From the NCBI GenBank assembly GCA_001579985.1, contig LRSR01000686.1, positions 1 to 30,734 on the forward strand: a DNA stretch of 30,734 nt, written 5' to 3'. Source of the stretch: Hypsibius dujardini (taxonomy: Eukaryota; Tardigrada; Eutardigrada; Parachela; Hypsibiidae). Both the position numbers and the translations under genes were made by a program. How positions within the stretch are numbered: the stretch's first letter is position 1; every line of letters begins with the position of its first letter. Below the pieces are notes generated by a model. It had not been told where the DNA came from. It did not search any database and was given only the letters and a program-made list of their open reading frames with translations. Below, one piece after another: positions 1-7,996 of this stretch.

Positions 1-164
1 AACCACGGTACCGAAAAGACCCTTATACAGTACTCGATTCAGACCTCGGGTTTGGGAGCATATTTTTTAATTTAGCCCAAGCCGACGACAACGGAAAGGA
101 CGACCACGACGAAGACTACGACGCTATTGAACAAAATTATGACAGTTATCAAGGGTTCGTTTAG
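1..164 (+). CDS. 3' end of an unidentified gene with an Asp-rich C-terminus (partial)
   Basis: The last coding exon appears to run from 76, after a TTTAATTTAG acceptor ending at 75, to a TAG at 162-164. It encodes a very acidic tail, DDNGKDDHDEDYDAIEQ followed by NYDSYQGFV. A GT at 8-9 in ACG|GTACCG is a plausible donor for a 68-nt intron; that leaves one base, which restores the frame with the two bases at 76-77. Upstream exons lie outside the window. The tail alone does not identify a family, and cytosolic tails of membrane proteins and acidic nuclear proteins both fit. The acidic composition and the acceptor suggest a real gene end, but the exon is short. Confidence 0.45.
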   Translation, partial: PRYRKDPYTVLDSDLGFGSIFFNLAQADDNGKDDHDEDYDAIEQNYDSYQGFV

Positions 165-426
165 CCTCCTTACAAATCAGAATCAAGACCTTCATGGTAG
201 GGTGATGGGGGGGGGGGACGGAGCAGTCAAATGCATTTTTCAAGATTCAGCTCAATAATCAGCCTGTTCCTAATCATTTTCAAACTTGTGGGGATGTGGA
301 GGTTTGATTTTCAAGGTCCCAGGATTTGAAAAGATTTTCAAAAAATATTAGTTTTTTTCGCCAAATTTGAACCACTTGATTTGTGTTAACCTCCCATTAG
401 TGTTGCTGAATAGGGCATGAGAGGAC
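165..426. other. Intergenic, no gene seen
   Basis: This stretch is AT-rich and holds a run of nine G at about 211-219. I see no ORF, RNA gene or clear poly(A) signal. Confidence 0.5.
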
Positions 427-490
427 CTATCCTCCCTTCGAGAACCCGGAAGTCCTCTTGACCTTAAGATATTCGAGAATTATGAGCATG
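418..490 (+). repeat. Fragment of the TGTGACG-end mobile element (third copy)
   Basis: The sequence around 431-464 (CCTTCGAGAACCCGGAAGTC, then TTGACCTTA) is nearly identical to the start of the full copy at 5417-5821. The element-like end begins near 418 as TGAGAGGACCT, against TGTGACGACCT in the full copy. Similarity fades by about 490, so only the first 70 or so bases survive. Confidence 0.7.
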
Positions 491-885
491 ATTAATCCTC
501 CGGGGGGTCTACGTTTCAGATCTCCCAGGATGGGGCTTGCGCTTTTGGCTGCAACATTCGTGGCGCATCTCTCCGTTACAGCATACATTTGTGCTGAGCA
601 CGGCCTCCATGCTACAGACTGGCGCAACGCGTAACGCCAATTAAATTTATGACCATCCCAAAAATCTCGTTCTACAGGCTCTTTTCGTACCGCGACTTCT
701 ACCATCGTTTTTACATCAAGCCATGGACTCGTTGTGGCTCCTACCTTATTGGAATGTACTTTGGCCGGCTGCTGTTTCAATGTCAAAGGACAGAAAACTT
801 CAGCATGCCAAAAATGTTTGTCTGGCGGAATGAAGAGTTGGTCGCTGCTGCCGCTCTTGCTGTTGAAACGTTCTCGAAGCACCAA
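427..885 (-). CDS. ORF with a possible FLYWCH-like zinc-finger stretch (transposon remnant?)
   Basis: A 152-codon open frame of higher GC than its surroundings. The stretch near residues 77-110 reads DGHKFNWRY, then WRPCSAQMY and a later Cys (ERCATN). This loosely resembles the Gly-x-x-aromatic, Trp-x-x-Cys, Cys order of FLYWCH or Mutator-transposase zinc fingers, but the paired histidines are not evident. The last 15-20 codons run into the mobile-element fragment at 418-490, so the ORF cannot be an intact gene in this form. The plus strand also carries a 101-codon ORF at 649-954, and either frame could be chance. Confidence 0.25.
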   Translation of the reverse strand: MVLRERFNSKSGSSDQLFIPPDKHFWHAEVFCPLTLKQQPAKVHSNKVGATTSPWLDVKTMVEVAVRKEPVERDFWDGHKFNWRYALRQSVAWRPCSAQMYAVTERCATNVAAKSASPILGDLKRRPPGGLIMLIILEYLKVKRTSGFSKGG

Positions 886-954
886 TTTTGTACTACTACA
901 CGGTATGTCGAATTACTGAATTCTCAACGATCAATCCAAATGGATAGCTACTAG

Positions 955-2370
955 TATAGAATTTGGACGCCTTAACATATAAACATGTCACTTTCCTCTG
1001 ACTTTCCGACCTTCCAGGTAGTCCGTTGATTATTGGTTTTGCGCGTGCAATATTGTTACTGGACACAAGTTACCGTGCTCAGTTTATTTGAACTTTTCCC
1101 TAGAGTCAACTCTTTCAGAGCAGTCTCTAATGACGTGGCATTAAGTGTGTGTTCAGTTTATCTTGTCCTTCTCATACAACAATAGCTCACACTGTACTCT
1201 TCAAACACCCTCGCCGATGATTGATTCTGATTAATCAAACCTTAAAAATCAAGACAATTATGAGGTATCTGGTCAAAATATTTAAGGAACCGCTGGTATT
1301 TCCTCTTTCCTTGCTTCTGACAGCGTATTAGGCTACTTTCATAATCGGTACGAGATATGAGATCGTAAATTTCAGACCGTATGCTCTGATTTTTGCAGAC
1401 ACCCTGCACCAAAAGAGCACAAATCAGAAAGAAATGTTTGACTTTGTTCATACTTGTTCTGGCAATTGAGGCGTGGCTTATCGCGTTTCTCGTAGTTTTC
1501 TCGTAGATACCACGAATTATAAACGCAACGACACTGGGAGAGACAACAGGCGACCACTGCGTCGTCTATTGTATCGGGAGGGAGTAGCAACGGGGTGCCG
1601 CCGAAGAATTCTCCGTACTCGAGACTCTTGAAGCAATCCAAACATCTAGACTGTATCTAGACTGTATAAATAAACCTTTCGACACGTGCAGCAACTCATT
1701 CTTCGCCTTTTCACACTGCTCACCTTTGTGAAATACGTTTGTTTTTCAGCAGACAACATTACCTCTAAAGGCACGCTCGTTCCCAATCGGTACCGTACCG
1801 GTAAGCAGCCATACTAATCCCCTCTTACAACAAAAATGGTGGAAAGTCGTTTTCGTTTAAGTCATTAACTATTAATATATATTTTTAATTGTGCTTCATT
1901 AATGGCAGACAAGCTTCAATATTTTTGCCAACTTCGAAGTGCCTGCAATTGTTGCAAAATAACCACTTTACTGTTTTACGATACATATACCTCATTAAGT
2001 TAATGCCCATGATACGCGAAGCCGAAAAAATTAGTTGCTGTGTATTTTGCTTAGTTTTTTGTTCACTCCCATTTCGAAACACCTTCCGCGTGCGAATGTT
2101 TACGTTCTTTGTGAAACCTTAAATGACATCCGTGCTGGCCCGAAAATACGACATTTTACCATCACTCAATACGTACAAACAAGCTAATGCAACAGATCAG
2201 TGCTACCTAAAAAACGGAACACTTTCCTCTGCACAACCAGCGGTAAACACAATCAAACCGGTAAGACAGACGGATACGATTAACGGAAAGTTCCGCCTGA
2301 CAAAAACAACCTTCCGACGTAACATTCTGGGGGAAACATTTCGATAACATGACAATAAAACTCTCAGTGC
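955..2370. other. Intergenic region upstream of the Kazal gene
   Basis: About 1.4 kb without a gene I can support. The short ORFs on both strands lack domains or consistent splice signals. A perfect 11-bp tandem repeat, ATCTAGACTGT, occurs twice at 1644-1665 and runs into TATAAATAAA; it could be a promoter element or chance. Confidence 0.5.
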
Positions 2371-2380
2371 TAACGCGGCG

Positions 2381-2389
2381 TATATAAAG
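2381..2389 (+). promoter_or_regulatory. TATA box of the Kazal inhibitor gene
   Basis: TATATAAAG sits about 112 bp upstream of the ATG at 2502. A start site near 2410 would give a 5' UTR of about 90 nt. The spacing suits a strongly transcribed small secreted-protein gene. Confidence 0.6.
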
Positions 2390-2501
2390 TAGGCCTTGAT
2401 CTCTTGTTTGAAAAACAATAGACCTTTTATTTCTTGCAGTTTCAGTTTGCACACATAGAAGACCACACTTTTAACAATTACTCCCACTTTTTTTAGTTAC
2501 C

Positions 2502-3207
2502 ATGAAGACCTCAACTGCCTGGGCTGTTCTCCTCGTGGTGGTTTCTCTGAATCTGCTCCTTGTCCAATTTGCTATAGCGGCAAACACCAACCCTACCCAT
2601 GTAAGTAAAATGTCTTTGCCTGCTTTTGCCTTTAGGCGACTATCTGCATTAGGGATGATATCAAACAACAAAATCCCATTTGGTTTGATATTAATTTGAT
2701 TTTAAATCTGTTTGGAATTTTGATTTGGCTTGATTTTAAATTTTTCCCCAAGATTGTTTTGCCTGATTGGGCGATGTTTTTCGTTTTGACTTTTTCGATT
2801 TGAAAACAAACAAAATTCACACCAAACGTGCATCAGTTTGATTTAATTTTGATTCGATTTCTGAAATCAAATCAAAGTAGAATCAAGTCGAACAGACCTC
2901 CATTTGATTGGATTTGAGTGCTTGATATCATCTATAATCTACCGTACATTGCCTGTATTTGTTATACATTCCTTTTATCTTTTTGCAGAAGTGTTCCAAG
3001 GATAGCAAGTGTGTTCCCAGCAAAAAGTGTCAGGAGGATGCGGCGCCGGGGGCTGGCAACGATGTCTGCGGGAACGACGGGAAAGCCTACGCGGCCAGTT
3101 GCATCGCCTGTGCGCAGAACTGCGGCAAACTCAACACCTTTAACTGGCGAAAAGGCATGTGTAGGATCAGGAACTTATCTTCCATACTTAATATGTCTAA
3201 ACCATAA
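2502..3207 (+). CDS. Secreted Kazal-type serine protease inhibitor
   Basis: Two exons (2502-2600 and 2989-3207) with a GTAAGT donor and TTTTTGCAG acceptor in phase 0 give 105 residues. Exon 1 is a classic signal peptide: MKTSTAW, a Val/Leu core, then FAIA before AANTNPTH. Exon 2 holds eight cysteines. The Kazal signature is clear: VCGNDGKAY, then a Cys 11 residues after the motif Cys, then CIACAQNC, and a final Cys in WRKGMC. The extra upstream cysteines (KCSKDSKC, KKC) suggest a follistatin- or agrin-like Kazal variant. Kazal domains bind serine proteases by a substrate-like loop; the inhibited enzyme cannot be read from sequence. Intron 1 is rich in TTTGATT repeats. A good acceptor, CTGTTGTAG, ends at 3237, but splicing to it from the nearby GT sites would delete the last cysteine or stop at once, so I keep the unspliced end at TAA 3205-3207. 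Confidence 0.85.
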
Positions 3208-4309
3208 CCATAACGAACCTTACTGTTTCTGTTGTAGGAGTTTGTTGATGCAAGTTTCAGCATAACAGTTTGGACCTCAAAACGACTCATGTAAACTACT
3301 GTTGAGTTCCTCATCAACTGATACTTATCAGCCAACTTGTTATTCTTGTAAAGAGATGATCTTGTTGTAAATATGATTTTTTATCTGGCCAGTAATCGTG
3401 CAAGCCATTCGCTGCCGTCGTTAAAATTTCTGCATTTCTTCCCAGAATATCTAATTTTTCTTATGGTTTTGTGACTATGTATCGTTTGCACAGCATAGAT
3501 AAACGAGAAAATATTCCGAAGAGGCGCGCGGAAAATCGTTCATTCTTACGACGAATACCTGTTTTTAGACAACAAGTGCGCCAAAGGTTGGACACAAAAT
3601 GCTGCTGAAACTCTGCTTGAATCTGAGTTTGTTTTTGTCGGTGAAGCCTTCAACTGATCTGGCCAACTCTCTTGCTGGCCGCTTGTCGGTCAGGACGTCG
3701 GCTGGTAACACCGGCCGGTTATGCCATTCCTCAGTCAGGCACTTGTCGGTCAGACTATCTGTCCTTCGGTAAGGACGTCTGTCGGTCTCGCCATCTGTTA
3801 GTTAGGATTTTGTATGGTCTAGAGCACTCTACTGGCGAATAGACAATAAAACTGCTAATGTCATACCATGATGACCACAATATTAGCTAGTGATTGAAAG
3901 TTTCATTGGTTTCAGCCATCCGTGCCCCAAAGTCTAGCAACTTCGGCTAGATTGATCTGTCGGTAAAGTTTTCTAGTGAGCCCTCTATCATGTTTCTTAA
4001 AACCTTGTGCTATTACTTCTTGGTTATTAACTTTAATCGCCAATGCGCCGAAGTCGCAAGTCTTCTAAGATTGAAGTATTTGTAGCGGGCTTCGAATAAC
4101 GGAATAAACTGACGATTTTACCGCGTTTGATGTGTTGGCCAAACAACAGCGACAGTTAGCGGCAAATGAACGAACGTTCTATTTCTTAAAAATGAGAACA
4201 AGACGCACTCGCGGTATACCCAACTTCCGGCTAGACATTTTATTGCAATGATCCTGTCAGATTTCCAGCGTGAGATGCTACGGCGGCATCGAAGGTTTTC
4301 ACGGGTAAA
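3208..4309. other. Kazal 3' flank and repeat-rich intergenic DNA
   Basis: No confident gene. An AATAAA at 3845-3850 could serve the Kazal transcript, though it is 640 nt past the stop. An ATG at 3477 opens a 33-codon basic frame ending at a possible donor CAA|GTGCGC (3575/3576), in the right phase to join the exon at 4662. From about 3650 to 3810 the sequence becomes a degenerate GTCGGTCAGGACGTC-type repeat. Confidence 0.4.
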
Positions 4310-4660
4310 ACCCGTCCTTATGTCTAATAACCCATCCGTTATATAACCACCCTTTCTCTGGTCATCCGTCAGTGTGTCTCCATAGGCTTCTGTCAGTATT
4401 TTCACCCGTCTGCCAATATGTCTAGCCGTCCATCCATATAAGTAGCTTCTCTTTCTCTGGTCATTCGTCCGTTCATCTAAATTAGCATTTGTCCATATGA
4501 CTACCGTCGAACTATCTAGATGATGTCTGCCTTCATAAACACCCGTCCGTCACTATGTCTAGCAGTCAACCCGTTATTGAGGCAGCTCTTTCTCCGGCGA
4601 TCCGTCCTTTTGTCACAATTGGCGTTTGACCGTATGTTCCACCGTCCGTCTAAGTCTGTA
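4310..4660. repeat. Degenerate tandem repeat, three units plus a partial
   Basis: Units begin with ACCCGTC(C/T) at 4310, 4404 and 4541, with a partial start (ACCGTCCGTC) at 4641. Unit lengths are about 94, 137 and 100 bp. Shared internal blocks include TATGTCTA, CTTTCTC(T/C)GG and (G/A)TCCGTC or ATTCGTCC. The GTC/CCGTC-rich character continues from about 3650, so this is the clearest part of a longer decayed satellite. Confidence 0.6.
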
Positions 4661-4661
4661 G

Positions 4662-6470
4662 TTGCATTTTGAATTTTTCAAACCATTAAAACACGGGCAC
4701 CTCCGCTCTGTCATTGCGAATCGGGTTGATGATCTTTACGAGAAGCTCCTGGAGTTCTCCTGGCAGACGAAAGTGAAACGCGCGGTGGAGGCGGCCAAGA
4801 GTATTCCTTCCTCGCGCATGGTTGTTGTTACAACGGAGCATGAGACTTCCATGACTAGCAAGCCACTATATCATTTCATTCGCGATTCTAAGAGTCGTTG
4901 GTTGTGCGAGAAGGACGAAGGGACCAGTTAAATTCTGAGAATATCTTCATGCGATATCGAATCCTGTGGTATTGGATGCTCAAAATGCATTCAATTTTGC
5001 GTGCATTACATGACATGCCAGTGCCAGCATGCAATTAGCGGTTTTCGATATTGCAGGCATGCCCATATGCTGTGATGAGTTGATGAAACCGAAATACTCC
5101 GCGGACCTTGTTGACTTGAAAGTCCATCCGAAACAGGTTTGAATTGTTACACATTTTGCGTCAAGCTAGATTTACAAAGTGAAAACTGAGCGCCAAGATT
5201 TTTCTTGTTTTTAAGGTTCCGGATTATTTTTCCGCGAGAGAAATTGTGCCAACTTCCGGTATCTCCGTTTCTCTACCTGATTTGCAAGAGTCTTCTGCAT
5301 TTCAAGAACTGGCAGACTACGACTATGTGCCCGCGTAAGTTTATCTGCTAATGGTTGTTATACCAAGAGAATCAAAAGTGGTATTCGATTTACCAAATTC
5401 CATTTTTTTATTTTCATGTGACGACCTGTTCTCCCTTCGAGAACCCGGAAGTCCTGTTGACCTTACGATACACGATACACGATAACTACGAGTACCCTTT
5501 TCGGAATTATTACTTGCACAACAAATTGAGAGAAGCCGAGATCGCAAGCCGATGGAAAGTAAAACTGAATGAAAAGCTAGAAAACGAAGCGAGAAGTCGA
5601 GTCTCGAACCGGGCTTCAAGACTCATCCTTATTGTTCGAACATGACAACAATCTAAACAAGCGCATTCTTCACTTGACACTGAAACATCACTCTCACAAG
5701 ACGAGAACGAGAACTACACAATGGGAATTACAGTACGAGTACATGTGAGCAATATGTGGCACATGAGAATCGACCTTAAAATATTGACCGGTAAATCACA
5801 ACAACAAACACGAACGTCACACTGCAGGTCACTAGAATGTCACTTGAAGCGAATCCGTGACTTCATTGACTTCGGCAATACAAGCTCAGACGCAGTGGTC
5901 ATGCAGAAAATCAAATCCATATCGAATTATATTGGCGAGCGCCACACGTCGAACGGGGACTCAACTAAACTTGTTTGCGGGAATTCCCAAGTGCCCAAGC
6001 AATCCCGAAAATACCGGAAAAAGACCAGCAAGACTAAAAGAGTTTGAGTTGGTGTTAATGGTTGTACTAGATCGCGTTCATTTAGGCTATTATGAATGAT
6101 TACTTCAAAACGCAGCGACAAACTTGGTTGGTGGGAGATGTCTTGGGAAATATGGTATGATTCAAGCATGCAGTCGTTGCCTTGAGGCATGTAATATATA
6201 CATGTACTTTAAGTTTTTAAGGAATTACAAACTTATGCAGCATATATCAAACCATAATGACATAATGACACAACCATTTGATTGGGTATGCTAGGTTAGC
6301 ATATATCGTACCATTATGACATAATGACATAATGACATCGCTACATGTGCGATGTGTACTGCTAGTGACATGACATGTTGCATAACTATCCGCTAATTTT
6401 TTTTTACAGGCCTTGTTTCAAAACTCGCCAATTCTCAAAAATTCCAACTCCGGACTCGTCGGACATCTGA
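4662..6470 (+). CDS. Unrecognised four-exon gene, 174 residues seen, 5' end uncertain
   Basis: I do not recognise this family. Exons 4662-4926, 5057-5136, 5216-5334 and 6410-6470 join with matching phases (1, 0, 2) across donors GTTAAA, GTTTGA and GTAAGT and acceptors TTGCAG, TTTAAG and TTTTACAG, ending at TGA 6468-6470. That consistency is the main evidence. The product begins as an amphipathic helical stretch (VDDLYEKLLEFSW, VKRAVEAAKS), passes a Met-Val-Val-Val-Thr-Thr segment and a CC pair (MPICCDELMKPKY), and ends in a Pro/Ser-rich tail. No signal peptide or membrane segment is visible. A TAG lies just before codon 1 of the first exon, so that exon needs an upstream partner. One possibility starts at ATG 3477 and ends at 3575 in phase 0, with a basic N-terminus. 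The 1-kb last intron carries a mobile-element copy. Confidence 0.5.
5417..5821 (+). mobile_element. MITE-like element, full copy A
   Basis: The element is 405 bp, opening with TGTGACGACC and closing with GAACGTCACA, which gives a 7-bp terminal inverted repeat (TGTGACG). A second copy in the opposite orientation at 25834-26228 is highly similar along the whole length, and a fragment lies at 418-490. Copy A sits in the last intron of the gene at 4662-6470. It carries no intact transposase; a frame reading GITVRVHVSNMWHMRIDL is open here and in copy B but has no recognised domain. No target-site duplication is clear at this copy. Confidence 0.8.
6239..6337. repeat. Tandem duplication of a CATAATGA-rich unit
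   Basis: GCATATATC followed by (A)ACCAT(A/T)ATGACATAATGACA occurs twice, starting at about 6239 and 6299, a spacing near 60 bp. The second unit has one extra CATAATGA. It lies in the last intron of the gene at 4662-6470. Confidence 0.65.
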
Positions 6471-6589
6471 ATGCTTGTGTCACTTTTGGTGTCTCAAATG
6501 ACTGTCATTGCAGTTAATGTATCCTTGTCGAAATACACAGTTTCATCAAATTATTTATATTAAATCTTGTATTACTTTGAATATTCTGA

Positions 6590-6982
6590 ATGCAATGTTC
6601 TGTTTCGGAGCTGCTTAATGTCAACTACTTGTGGGGCAGATCTATGTCATCCTGTCATGACCTTGGAGTACGGAGTTACGTTTGCGAAGAGCGGAAGCCA
6701 TTGCCTGTTCCACTCCATATCAACCCTATTCTACAAATATCAACGGTTAAAGCTGGTGATTCGGCTATTGGTGGTGTCTGCTATAATGAAAAGGCTGCTG
6801 AGGAATTGGGACTTCGGACACATTTTTTAACGGTCCGTTGCCATTTAATTCAACAGAACGACAAGTTCAAAATTACTGTCCGCCCGCCAGACATCAAGTT
6901 GAAACGATCGAACAAAATCCACCTTTCATACGCAGAAATGTTTTATGAAGATGGTGATTCAGATAGACACTATTGCAAATAA
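6590..6982 (+). CDS. Unrecognised open frame, possible last exon
   Basis: An open frame of 130 codons that ends at TAA 6980-6982, overlapping an AATAAA. Composition looks protein-like (for example PLPVPLHINPILQISTV and KFKITVRPPDIKLKRSN), with no signal peptide, membrane segment or domain I can name. It follows the previous gene's stop by about 120 bp on the same strand. It might be that gene's alternative 3' exon, but I found no donor and acceptor pair with matching phase. An acceptor GGGGCAG at 6639 would start the exon later and needs two leftover bases. Confidence 0.35.
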   Translation: MQCSVSELLNVNYLWGRSMSSCHDLGVRSYVCEERKPLPVPLHINPILQISTVKAGDSAIGGVCYNEKAAEELGLRTHFLTVRCHLIQQNDKFKITVRPPDIKLKRSNKIHLSYAEMFYEDGDSDRHYCK

Positions 6983-7086
6983 ACAAATGTTTGGTAACAT
7001 GATGTTTGCAATGGACAGATTTTACTTAAATGTATGCTCCGCTCTCCCGTATAACTATAAATCTTTTACAGATACCCGCGCCATGT

Positions 7087-7092
7087 TTTATT
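7087..7092 (-). terminator. Poly(A) signal of the minus-strand ORF at 7209-7613
   Basis: AATAAA on the minus strand, 117 nt past the TAA at 7211-7209. It faces the AATAAA of the plus-strand ORF ending at 6982, as expected for convergent transcripts. Confidence 0.4.
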
Positions 7093-7208
7093 GTTTCGGA
7101 ACTTATATCCCTGAAGTTTAGCGACTAACGAGGCGGTTCTGCTACCGACGTTCAACGGGACATCTCTCGTAGATCGGTAGCAAAAATAACTGCAGTCTGC
7201 GTTTCGTC

Positions 7209-7613
7209 TTAATCGAAACCATTGAGTCCCGTGAAGTCAGGCACGACGTTCATGAGCTGATTAGGACTATCAAGCACAGCGCCAGCGTAGTGCATCCTCT
7301 TCAACAGATAAGTCGTTGGGATCGCTCGCCTCCCACTTTTTCCGGTAACGTCGATCGACAAGCAGGGTGTCACGCCAGTCCCGTCTGCAAATAATGCACG
7401 GCCGAAGCTTGCTATTCTCACAGGCTTGAGTTGGAGCCGATAATGTGAAGCTAGAGCGCGAGTACCAGAAAGTATGATGGCCTTCTCATCCGAAAGATCA
7501 TTTTCAGAATCTGTCCGGAGCCGTTGACGACTAGGTGCACAATTGTCGATTTGACCGTTGCGTTTTCGACCGTGTTTGGGAGTAAATAGTTTCTGCGGGC
7601 TAAATTGAAGCAT
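7209..7613 (-). CDS. Unrecognised basic protein, 134 residues, single exon
   Basis: ATG at 7613 to TAA at 7209 with no intron needed. The N-terminus is basic with a nuclear-localisation-like PKHGRKRNG, then an acidic SENDLSDEK, then a mixed region ending DFTGLNGFD. It has no signal peptide, no membrane segment and few cysteines. Higher GC than its flanks and a poly(A) signal downstream favour a real gene. I cannot name the family. It lies head to tail behind the ACE gene, 384 bp downstream of the ACE stop. Confidence 0.45.
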   Translation of the reverse strand: MLQFSPQKLFTPKHGRKRNGQIDNCAPSRQRLRTDSENDLSDEKAIILSGTRALASHYRLQLKPVRIASFGRALFADGTGVTPCLSIDVTGKSGRRAIPTTYLLKRMHYAGAVLDSPNQLMNVVPDFTGLNGFD

Positions 7614-7996
7614 GACCCTTTTCGGTTTGCATTGCTTATGTTTGAGTAGTTTTGCTTTGGTTAGTAAAACCCCTCGGTCCTTCTTGTCTCATTTTTTGAA
7701 ATGAGAAGTTTGTATAATATATTTTGCACTCATATTATTGTATGGTGGCCTACGGTAATCCGAAAATTAATGGGACAGGATCTTAAAAATTATTTGACAA
7801 ACCGATAAACAGGAATACATACGAACATAGAATTTCCAACCAAGTCTTTTTCAGCATTCTAGTTAGCAATCTGACGTGGGTTAATCCCTTGAGACACCGC
7901 CACCTTCCGCCGCCATACAAAATGCAGCAGAGTGGTCTCTCTGTATTCGATGAAGCAGACTCAAGCGGATTAAGTTTAAACCCCGCAATATTTACA
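7614..7996. other. ACE 3' flank, no gene
   Basis: AT-rich spacer between the ACE stop codon and the next minus-strand ORF. No canonical AATAAA is present on the minus strand; an AATATA variant near 7718 is the best poly(A) candidate. Confidence 0.35.

Noticed and set aside
2203-2487. Minus-strand ORFs over the Kazal promoter
   Set aside because: Antisense to the TATA box and 5' UTR; no coding features.
3599-3772. 57-codon frame starting MLLKLCLNLSLFLS, signal-peptide-like
   Set aside because: The rest is translated GTCGGTC repeat, so the hydrophobic start is probably chance.
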